Source: Alphaproteobacteria bacterium
Lineage (GTDB): Bacteria; Pseudomonadota; Alphaproteobacteria; Paracaedibacterales; JAKBAR01
DNA length: 7,419 bases
Assembly (NCBI GenBank): GCA_019745755.1
Contig: JAIESS010000063.1
Coordinates: 1 to 7,419 of the forward strand
Reading direction: 5' to 3'
Position numbers and translations under genes: made by a program. This document shows, one piece after another, positions 1-5,776 of this stretch. Each line of letters begins with the position of its first letter. Positions within the stretch are counted from its first letter, which is position 1. The notes beneath the pieces were generated by a model. It was not told where the DNA came from, did no database searches, and worked only from the letters and a program-made list of their open reading frames with translations.

Positions 1-1
1 T

Positions 2-262
2 GTGACATTTCATTCTCTCGAAGATCGTATTGTAAAAGAATTTATGCGGCGCGAAAGTGGTAACACGCCTCTGCCGTCGCGTCATATGCCGTTGATGGCG
101 GAGCACCGCATAACACCGGCTTTTACACTTTTGCAAAAAAAACCGCTGCTTCCTAGTCATTCAGAGATGCATAAAAATCCACGCTCCCGTTCCGCAAAGC
201 TGCGCTATGCTATTCGCACAGGCGAAGAATTAATGATAACGGAGCATACGCCGTATGTTTAA
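2..262 (+). CDS. rsmH: 16S rRNA (cytosine-1402-N4)-methyltransferase RsmH, C-terminal part
   Basis: This is the last 86 codons of RsmH (MraW), which methylates N4 of C1402 in 16S rRNA using S-adenosylmethionine in the cytoplasm. The gene runs in from the left edge, so the GTG at position 2 is an internal valine and not a start. Visible family signatures are FHSLEDRIVK at the beginning, a PLPSRHMP segment of the kind common in alphaproteobacterial RsmH, and the conserved tail PSHSEMHKNPRSRSAKLR. The SAM-binding part lies outside the window. It ends in TAA at 260-262 and overlaps ftsL by 8 bases, the standard rsmH-ftsL arrangement of dcw clusters. Identification is secure despite the truncation. 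Confidence 0.95.
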   Translation: MTFHSLEDRIVKEFMRRESGNTPLPSRHMPLMAEHRITPAFTLLQKKPLLPSHSEMHKNPRSRSAKLRYAIRTGEELMITEHTPYV

Positions 263-602
263 GCGATCCACTCTTTTCTTTGCGTGTGTGGCCATTGCAA
301 CGGGTATGGCGCTGTTTCATATTAAATATCAGGTTGTTGCTTTGGAGCAAGAGCATAAACAGACTGCTTCACGCATCAAGGAAACCCACGAATCTATTCA
401 TGTCCTCAAAGCGGAATGGACTCACTTGAATGATCCAAGGCGTTTGCAAACCCTTGCTCAAAAACATCTCAATATCGGCCCTATTAAATCCACGCAGTTT
501 ATTTCACTCAAACTTCTTGCGCCAAGTGATGGTGCTTATGATAAATTTGCATTGGATCAACTCATTGCGGAAGTCGCTGATGTCGCCATGGGAGATCATT
601 AA
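255..602 (+). CDS. ftsL: cell division protein FtsL
   Basis: FtsL is a small bitopic inner-membrane protein that, with FtsB and FtsQ, activates the FtsW-FtsI septal synthase. The 115-residue product has a very short cytoplasmic N-terminus, one hydrophobic segment at about residues 5-24, then a charged periplasmic helix (about 25-60) suited to a coiled coil. The stretch HVLKAEWTHLNDPRRLQTLA, with the following KHL, is the typical alphaproteobacterial FtsL signature. The chosen ATG overlaps the rsmH stop by 8 bases and has GGAG at 241-244, ten bases upstream, so translation is probably coupled. Its position between rsmH and ftsI confirms the call, since FtsL is otherwise poorly conserved. Nothing is missing or broken. 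Confidence 0.93.
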   Translation: MFKRSTLFFACVAIATGMALFHIKYQVVALEQEHKQTASRIKETHESIHVLKAEWTHLNDPRRLQTLAQKHLNIGPIKSTQFISLKLLAPSDGAYDKFALDQLIAEVADVAMGDH

Positions 603-618
603 TGGGGGGCAATATTAT

Positions 619-623
619 GGAGG
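619..623 (+). promoter_or_regulatory. ribosome binding site of ftsI
   Basis: GGAGG sits 6 bases before a GTG at 630 and 9 bases before the adjacent in-frame ATG at 633. Both spacings are workable, so this site does not decide between the two starts; the proteins differ by a single residue. Confidence 0.7.
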
Positions 624-629
624 GGGTGT

Positions 630-2372
630 GTGATGCGTAAACGTTTACCCCCCATGGCGAAAAACTTGGCCTCCAAATCATTTTCGGCATTGACGCACCA
701 CCTTAGCCTGTGGCATCAGGTTGTGCGGGATCACTCCATTCTGGACCGTGCACGCAACCGCATTGTTGTTGGCGTTATGTTGTTTTCTGTTGCCTTTCTT
801 TTCATCGGGCTACGTCTTTTTGATGTCATGATTTTTAGAAGTTCAGGGGAACGGCAGCAAATTAATACGGATAAGCAAAACGAGCTCAATCTACGACGTG
901 CTGATATTGTGGATCGCCACGGTGAAATTCTTGCTACTCACCTTATCACGGCATCTGTTTACGCGAATCCAAAGGTAATTTTGAATGCGAAGGAAGCCGC
1001 TGAAAAACTATGTGCTCTGATCCCCGATCTTAATTTTGATGAAACATTGAAGCGTTTGTCTTCTCAAAAAGGATTCGTCTGGATTGCCCGTCACGTGACA
1101 CCAAAGTTGGAGCAAGCCATCAACCATCTTGGCATTCCCGGTGTGTATTTGGAAAAGGATCAACGGCGCGTGTATCCTTATGGCTCCATGGTATCCCACG
1201 TTCTTGGTTACTGCGGCATTGATAATACAGGTTTATCCGGGGTTGAAAAATATTTTGATGTAAAGCTCCGTCAGGATAAAACGCCTCTTGTTCTATCTAT
1301 TGATGTGAAGTGTCAGCATGTTGTGCATGATGTTCTCAAAGCAGCCATTGATGAGTTTCAAGCCCTTGCCGGGAATGCGATGCTTATGGATTTGGAAACC
1401 GGTGAGCTTTTATCCATGGTATCCTTGCCAGATTTTGATCCGAACCAGCCCAATCAAAACGTACAAGCTGCGATCTTTAACCGTAATACATCCGGTGTGT
1501 TTGAGCCTGGATCAACGTTTAAGCTCATCAACACAGCTATTGCTTTGGAAACAGGGAGGATTAAGCTTTCAACGGTTTATGATGCACGCAACCCTATAAA
1601 AATCGGTCGATTCACTATTACAGACTGGCGCCCCAAACATAATGGTATTTTAACCGTGGCTGACACCGTCATGCACTCCTCAAACATTGCGGCGGGGAAA
1701 ATTGCATTGGATTACGGGTTAGAGTGGCAACGCAAATACTATGCACGCTTTGGATTTTATGTTAAGCCAAAGCTTGAAATTCCTGAAATTGGTGCCCCCA
1801 TTGTGAATAAAAACCCCACAGATGCGACACTTATCAGTAATTCCTTTGGTTATGCCATTTCAGTCTCCCCCCTCCATACGTTTCAGACTGTCGCCGCTCT
1901 TATTAATAATGGGGAATTTCGTCATCTGACACTTCTTCGTCAAAAAATGCCCGTGGTGGGAGAGCCCATTGTGAGCAAAGAAACATCGGCAGGCATTCGT
2001 AAAGTCATGCGCATGGTTGTCACCGGAGGGTCTGGATCTAGGGCGGAGGTTCCAGGGTATCCCGTACTGGGAAAAACAGGGTCGGCTCACATTGTGCGTG
2101 GCAAACGTTATCATGCCAATGATAAAACAACATCCTTCCTTGCAGCGTTTCCTGCGAATGCACCGCGGTATCTCCTTATGGTTATGCTGGATTCACCCAA
2201 GGGCCTTAAAAAAACCCATGGATTTTCAACGGGCGGGTGGAATGCGTGTCCCACAGCAGGAGAAATGGTGGCACGCTTAGCACCAATGCTTGGCATTGCT
2301 CCTAATTTCGATTACAAAGAATCGACACACTCTAATATAAAAATGGTTAACTACGATGTCTCTGATGAGTGA
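630..2372 (+). CDS. ftsI: peptidoglycan D,D-transpeptidase FtsI (penicillin-binding protein 3)
   Basis: FtsI is the class B penicillin-binding protein that crosslinks septal peptidoglycan in the periplasm, in complex with FtsW. The 580-residue product has a cytoplasmic tail of about 44 residues and one transmembrane segment (about 45-66). The pedestal domain includes RRADIVDRHGEILA (89-102) and GLSGVEKYFD (201-210). The transpeptidase domain carries all three active-site motifs: S295-T-F-K298 (nucleophile S295), S350-S-N352 and K482-T-G484. Length is normal for the family. Translation may start at GTG 630 or ATG 633. The end overlaps murE by 17 bases, or 8 if murE starts at its second ATG, pointing to coupled translation. 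The enzyme should be beta-lactam sensitive, as expected from the family. Confidence 0.97.
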   Translation: MMRKRLPPMAKNLASKSFSALTHHLSLWHQVVRDHSILDRARNRIVVGVMLFSVAFLFIGLRLFDVMIFRSSGERQQINTDKQNELNLRRADIVDRHGEILATHLITASVYANPKVILNAKEAAEKLCALIPDLNFDETLKRLSSQKGFVWIARHVTPKLEQAINHLGIPGVYLEKDQRRVYPYGSMVSHVLGYCGIDNTGLSGVEKYFDVKLRQDKTPLVLSIDVKCQHVVHDVLKAAIDEFQALAGNAMLMDLETGELLSMVSLPDFDPNQPNQNVQAAIFNRNTSGVFEPGSTFKLINTAIALETGRIKLSTVYDARNPIKIGRFTITDWRPKHNGILTVADTVMHSSNIAAGKIALDYGLEWQRKYYARFGFYVKPKLEIPEIGAPIVNKNPTDATLISNSFGYAISVSPLHTFQTVAALINNGEFRHLTLLRQKMPVVGEPIVSKETSAGIRKVMRMVVTGGSGSRAEVPGYPVLGKTGSAHIVRGKRYHANDKTTSFLAAFPANAPRYLLMVMLDSPKGLKKTHGFSTGGWNACPTAGEMVARLAPMLGIAPNFDYKESTHSNIKMVNYDVSDE

Positions 2373-3936
2373 ACATTCAAAAACACTGTCGTTGACAAGG
2401 TTTTTGAATGATATTGGCATAGCTTACCTTGGTCATGATGCCGGTTTTTCGGGTATTTCCGTGGATACGCGTATCCTTAAACCGGGGGATATATTTTTCG
2501 ATGTAACAGGAAATACGGATCATATCCAGTGTGCCGTAGAGCATGGTGCCTGTGCCATTGTTTCTACCCTAAAGCAACAACACGTGGAAGGCATTCCCTT
2601 TATTCATGTGGACAATGGACGCCTTGCATTTGCAAAAGCCTGCGCCGTATTCTATCCAAATCAACCAAAGCATCTCGCAGCCATTACGGGCACTAATGGT
2701 AAAACATCCACAGTGGATTTTATTCGTCAGCTTTGGGCGTCCCTCAAACTTCCTGCAATAAGCTATGGAACCCTTGGCTTAGAGGGGACCCATACGACGA
2801 TTGATTTACCCAAGGGGATTAATACTCTGGATGCGTACCACTACCATCAATTGCTTCACGACATTGCGTCCTATAATCCAGATACCTTCTTTGCCTTTGA
2901 GGCTTCTAGTCATGGCCTTGATCAACACCGTATTGATGGCGTGACGGTGAAATATGCCGCCTTTACCAATTTGACACAAGATCATTTGGATTATCACGAG
3001 ACCATGGATCAGTATTTTCAGGCAAAAGCACGCCTTTTTCTTGATATTTTGGATTCCAACGGTATGGCCATCATTAATAAAGATGATACGTATGGCGATG
3101 AGCTTGTACGCCTATGCAAGGAGAAACGCCTGAGTGTTTTTACCTATAGTTTAGAGGATACATCCGCTCATTTGTATGGGTGTGTTGAGGCGATTCACGC
3201 CAACAGTATGACGGTGTATTTGCGGGCCTTTGATATGTCATTAACTGTCGATATTCCCGTAGTGGGACATTTTCAAATCGCTAATATTCTAGCGGCTATT
3301 GGGATTCTTCTCGCATCTCATCCCTGCCGTCTTGAGGATTTAAAGCCCGGCCTTGAAAATCTCAAAAGCCCCAGGGGTCGTATGGAACATGTGGGGACAA
3401 GTGAAAAAGGAGGCGACGTCTTTGTGGACTATGCCCATACACCGGATGCACTCAAGCGGGCCCTTCAATCCCTTCGCGCGCACACTAGCTCAAAATTATC
3501 TGTTGTCTTTGGTTGTGGAGGGGATCGTGATCGCACAAAGCGCCCCCTTATGGGGCAAATTGCCACCGAATGGGCCGATCATGTTATTATCACAGACGAT
3601 AATCCGCGCACAGAAAATGCGGTTGATATACGTGCGCAGGTGCTTATGGGAACGACAGAAGCCCTTGATATAGGGGGGCGCGAAAATGCCATCGTCCGTG
3701 CTATCCAGATACTTAAAAAGGGGGATGTGCTTCTTATTGCAGGGAAAGGCCATGAGCAGGGCCAAATTATAGGTGATGTGATTCACCCATTTTGTGATAA
3801 GGATATTGCGCGCAAATATTTAGGGCCGCTTGATGTGTCTCAACATGTGATTCAAGAGCCTTTTTTGCGGGACAATCTTCGTGAGAATCAATTGAATGAT
3901 ACTGCGAGCATTATCAACACATTCGTCAACAGTTAA
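2356..3936 (+). CDS. murE: UDP-MurNAc-L-Ala-D-Glu:meso-diaminopimelate ligase MurE
   Basis: MurE is the cytoplasmic ATP-dependent ligase that adds the third stem-peptide residue to UDP-MurNAc-L-Ala-D-Glu. The Mur-ligase domains are visible: an N-terminal UDP-binding domain with SVDTR; the P-loop T111-GTNGKTS118; EASSHGLDQHRIDGV (182-196); NLTQDHLDYH (205-214); and the lysine expected to be carbamylated, K224, in QAKARLF. The C-terminal domain has DYAHTPDAL and FGCGGDRDRTKRP. D415-N-P-R418 is the signature for meso-diaminopimelate rather than lysine, and GKGHE is at 463-467. At 526 residues it is longer than typical (about 480-500), with about 37 extra residues after DKDIARKYL. The usual TTPD motif reads N156-T-L-D159. 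No clear ribosome site precedes ATG 2356; a second ATG at 2365 within ATGAGTGA is an equally good, coupled start. Confidence 0.96.
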   Translation: MSLMSEHSKTLSLTRFLNDIGIAYLGHDAGFSGISVDTRILKPGDIFFDVTGNTDHIQCAVEHGACAIVSTLKQQHVEGIPFIHVDNGRLAFAKACAVFYPNQPKHLAAITGTNGKTSTVDFIRQLWASLKLPAISYGTLGLEGTHTTIDLPKGINTLDAYHYHQLLHDIASYNPDTFFAFEASSHGLDQHRIDGVTVKYAAFTNLTQDHLDYHETMDQYFQAKARLFLDILDSNGMAIINKDDTYGDELVRLCKEKRLSVFTYSLEDTSAHLYGCVEAIHANSMTVYLRAFDMSLTVDIPVVGHFQIANILAAIGILLASHPCRLEDLKPGLENLKSPRGRMEHVGTSEKGGDVFVDYAHTPDALKRALQSLRAHTSSKLSVVFGCGGDRDRTKRPLMGQIATEWADHVIITDDNPRTENAVDIRAQVLMGTTEALDIGGRENAIVRAIQILKKGDVLLIAGKGHEQGQIIGDVIHPFCDKDIARKYLGPLDVSQHVIQEPFLRDNLRENQLNDTASIINTFVNS

Positions 3937-3949
3937 GAAAAATTTGAAT

Positions 3950-4546
3950 ATGCAACTACTAAAGCTCATCATTGCAACCCACAACAACGATAAACTTAAG
4001 GATCTTACGTACTATATGGCGGACTCACCCTATGACGTGTTGCCTATCTCTCATTATACACACAATGATCCGGAGGAAACTGGTGCCACCTTTGAAGAGA
4101 ATGCGCTTATTAAGGTCCGTCACAGTTTTGAGGTAACAAGGTTGCTTTCCATTGCCGATGATTCGGGATTCTGTATGCATGCATTGGAAGACAAACCGGG
4201 TATTCATGCGGGGCGTTTTGCGGAAAAGAATGGTGTGCGGGACTTTAAATATGCTTTTGAAACATTACAAAAGATGCTTGGAGACAAGGATCCCGCTACG
4301 GATTTTGTATGCACACTGGCATATAAAGACGCTGCGGTGGAGAAAGTGTTCCGCGGTGTTGTGGCGGGGTATTTTGATTTTGAAAAGTCGGATCAACCGG
4401 GATTTGGGTATACACCGATTTTTGTACCCCTTGATAACAATCCAAAAAAACTGAGCCTGGCGGAGATGGGGGATATAATGCGACGGCAATTCTCTGCCCG
4501 TGGTAAAGCTGCAGCTATGTTGAAAGAGTGGCTCACTCATTCATAA
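3950..4546 (+). CDS. rdgB: RdgB/HAM1-family non-canonical purine NTP pyrophosphatase, divergent
   Basis: Members of this family hydrolyse dITP, ITP and XTP to monophosphate and pyrophosphate, keeping deaminated purines out of nucleic acids. From ATG 3950 the product is 198 residues, the usual family length, and begins MQLLKLIIATHNNDK with the T-x-N-x-x-K nucleotide motif at 10-15. An in-frame ATG at 3896 would add 18 unlike residues and overlap murE by 41 bases, so it is not preferred. Other signatures are EETGATFEENA (42-52), the catalytic ADDSG (69-73), and PGIHAGRFA (83-91). The family FGYDPxF reads F152-G-Y-T-P-I-F158, and the usual SHRG reads S182-A-R-G185, so two residues implicated in base recognition are changed. 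It follows murE by 13 bases with only a weak AAGAAA upstream, so it is probably cotranscribed and reinitiated. The family is clear; the exact substrate is not. Confidence 0.88.
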   Translation: MQLLKLIIATHNNDKLKDLTYYMADSPYDVLPISHYTHNDPEETGATFEENALIKVRHSFEVTRLLSIADDSGFCMHALEDKPGIHAGRFAEKNGVRDFKYAFETLQKMLGDKDPATDFVCTLAYKDAAVEKVFRGVVAGYFDFEKSDQPGFGYTPIFVPLDNNPKKLSLAEMGDIMRRQFSARGKAAAMLKEWLTHS

Positions 4547-4553
4547 TCAATGA

Positions 4554-4577
4554 AGCCGCACCCAAAAGGTCACGGCT
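4554..4577. terminator. possible hairpin between convergent genes
   Basis: In the 86-base gap between the rdgB and minus-strand gene stops, AGCCG pairs with CGGCT, and inside it ACC pairs with GGT across a CAAAA loop, with a small internal loop between the stems. No T-run follows on either strand, so it is not a classical intrinsic terminator. It could mark or protect transcript 3' ends of both convergent genes. Confidence 0.3.
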
Positions 4578-4632
4578 CCGAAGTGAATCAATTAAAGTCG
4601 TTGACCATTTTGTATATAGAATTCATCACCAC

Positions 4633-5547
4633 TCATACTTTTCCACATTTTATCGCGCAATGAGGTAAAGCTCTGCTTAAAGCTATGACTTTTTCTTCAC
4701 TTATTCCTGTGTCCCGAAGGATTAGTTCTTTAAGATTTATTTGCTTCTCAAGGGGTGTTAAGTCTGTAATGCCTGTGCATCCGTCAAGACAAATCTCGCG
4801 GCTAATATTGCAATGCAAGAGCGACTCAAGATTTGTAATACCTGTACATCCTGAAAGCCCCAGAGTATCAAGGTTTAAAGCGTTGAGAAAGCTTAGATCT
4901 TGAATTCCTATGCAGTTCACCAAGGCAACAACAGTGAGCTTATGTAGGACTGCAAGGTTTGGAATAACGGTAACCCCCTTACACACGAGCTCTAATGATT
5001 CTAGATTATGTAGCATTAAGATGGGGGTAAGATCTGTAATTTTTTTGTTATCCTGTATGGTAAGATTTTTTAAATGAGGGTGCATTTCGCACAGATTTTG
5101 AAGCACACGGTTGTTAACGGTATTCCCTATGCTAAATATTTCTATATAGCCCTCACCATCAGTCACCACGCTTATAGACTTGGCAATTTCCCAATCTTGT
5201 CGTGCTTGATGGGCGAGGTTTTTTTCACCGTTCATGTACATCAGGTCATTCGAGTATTTATCTGTAGAAGTCAGATTTTTTGCCGTCTGTGAACTTTTCT
5301 CAGCAGCTTTCTCGAAGATATCCTGATGAATGTCTGTTGGCAAATATTGAAATGGATTCGAACCCGTGGGTATAGAACCATTATAGCTCCCTACATTTTC
5401 TGTTTTTAAGGCCGCTTTTTGTTCTTTTACTTCTTCAGCACGCCTTCTATGATCCTGGTCATTATTATCTGCAGCTATCACAGGCGCTGCAATCATACAT
5501 GCCATTGCTATGGTTGGAAAAAAGCCTTTAGTTTTTTTATTGATCAT
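4633..5547 (-). CDS. exported leucine-rich-repeat protein with F-box-like segment
   Basis: I do not recognise a named gene. The 304-residue product opens with a classic Sec signal peptide: basic MINKKTK, a hydrophobic core to about residue 24, and a likely signal peptidase I site near APVIA-A (25/26). A charged, coil-like linker follows (about 28-50). Residues 66-104, beginning FQYLPTDIHQDIF and continuing to AKNLTSTDKYSNDLM, resemble the LPxDI...IF and L..xSK spacing of an F-box. From 159 to 295 there are about six leucine-rich repeats of 22-24 residues with the pattern LxxLxLxxCxxITDLxxL. The protein should leave the cytoplasm; a role in binding host or surface proteins is inference. It is alone on the minus strand inside a dcw cluster, and sampled bases are poorer in G+C than murF. 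It starts at ATG 5547 with only a weak AAAGATG ahead. The export and LRR calls are firm; the F-box call is tentative. Confidence 0.85.
   Translation of the reverse strand: MINKKTKGFFPTIAMACMIAAPVIAADNNDQDHRRRAEEVKEQKAALKTENVGSYNGSIPTGSNPFQYLPTDIHQDIFEKAAEKSSQTAKNLTSTDKYSNDLMYMNGEKNLAHQARQDWEIAKSISVVTDGEGYIEIFSIGNTVNNRVLQNLCEMHPHLKNLTIQDNKKITDLTPILMLHNLESLELVCKGVTVIPNLAVLHKLTVVALVNCIGIQDLSFLNALNLDTLGLSGCTGITNLESLLHCNISREICLDGCTGITDLTPLEKQINLKELILRDTGISEEKVIALSRALPHCAIKCGKV
4663..5073 (-). repeat. array of about six leucine-rich repeats within the exported protein
   Basis: Residues 159-295 divide into units starting LKNLTIQDNKKITDL, LESLELVCKGVTVIP, LTVVALVNCIGIQDL, LDTLGLSGCTGITNL, ISREICLDGCTGITDL and LKELILRDTGISEEK. 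The repeated CTGIT(D/N)L core in the fourth and fifth units gives partial DNA similarity, suggesting internal duplication. The period is 22-24 residues, as in bacterial internalin-like or SDS22-like LRRs. Confidence 0.8.
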
Positions 5548-5575
5548 TTTGTCATCTTTTTAATTGTTTTTTGTA

Positions 5576-5615
5576 ATTATATACAATATATATTGCTTGG
5601 GTATTTAAAAGTAAA
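5576..5615 (-). promoter_or_regulatory. candidate promoter of the LRR gene
   Basis: Read on the minus strand, TTTACT (5610-5615) lies 17 bases before TATATA (5587-5592), with a perfect TATAAT just downstream (5576-5581). Either hexamer could be the -10, 28 to 39 bases before the ATG. The region is very AT-rich, so chance matches are likely. CAATATATATTG at 5584-5595 is also a perfect palindrome. Confidence 0.35.
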
Positions 5616-5691
5616 CAAAAATCGCCTTTTAAAAAGTCTTCACTAATGAAAAAAATCCCCAAAAAATAACAAAGAAATTTTTCATATCATT

Positions 5692-5720
5692 TTATCAGCA
5701 TAGGCCCTCAACGGTATACA
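5692..5720 (+). promoter_or_regulatory. candidate sigma-70 promoter of murF
   Basis: TTATCA (5692-5697) and TATACA (5715-5720) are separated by 17 bases, each matching four of six consensus positions. Initiation here would give a leader of about 50 bases before murF. A promoter in this gap is needed because the preceding gene is divergent. This exact pair is only a candidate. Confidence 0.4.
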
Positions 5721-5744
5721 ATGCACAAAGGAAAGTGGTATACA
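5713..5744 (+). repeat. direct repeat of GGTATACA upstream of murF
   Basis: GGTATACA occurs at 5713-5720 and again at 5737-5744, exactly 24 bases apart, and contains the palindrome GTATAC. The first copy coincides with the candidate -10 element. It could be a pair of protein-binding sites or chance. Confidence 0.4.
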
Positions 5745-5761
5745 GGAGAGGAGTTTTATAA

Positions 5762-5776
5762 AAGGGAAACGTTTCC
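5762..5776 (+). promoter_or_regulatory. murF ribosome binding site overlapped by a perfect palindrome
   Basis: AAGGGA at 5762-5767, nine bases before the ATG, is the likely ribosome site. GGAAACGTTTCC at 5765-5776 is a perfect 12-base palindrome ending at the base before the ATG. A purine-rich GGAGAGGAG at 5745-5753 is stronger but 23 bases from the start and has no start codon at normal spacing. The palindrome's AAACGTTT core resembles LacI/GalR-family operators; whether it is bound is unknown. Confidence 0.5.

Noticed and set aside
430..633. Plus-strand open frame of 67 codons across the end of ftsL.
   Set aside because: It overlaps ftsL in another frame and has no protein-family features.
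1860..2114. Minus-strand open frame of 84 codons within ftsI.
   Set aside because: It lies wholly inside the transpeptidase domain coding sequence, lacks family features, and is a frame shadow.
3896..3949. Upstream in-frame ATG giving an 18-residue longer RdgB.
   Set aside because: It overlaps murE by 41 bases and adds residues unlike the family N-terminus; ATG 3950 gives the normal length and start.
5354..5366. Minus-strand CGGGTTCGAATCC resembles a tRNA T-arm.
   Set aside because: The two sides do not form the five-base stem, no acceptor or anticodon arms surround it, and it encodes Gly-Ser-Asn-Pro in the middle of the LRR protein.
5419..5646. Plus-strand hydrophobic open frame opposite the LRR gene start.
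   Set aside because: It is antisense to the signal peptide region, whose U-rich complement gives artificial Phe/Ile-rich hydrophobicity; no ribosome site supports it.
5745..5753. GGAGAGGAG as the murF ribosome binding site.
   Set aside because: It is 23 bases before the ATG, too far for normal initiation, and no alternative in-frame start lies at proper distance.
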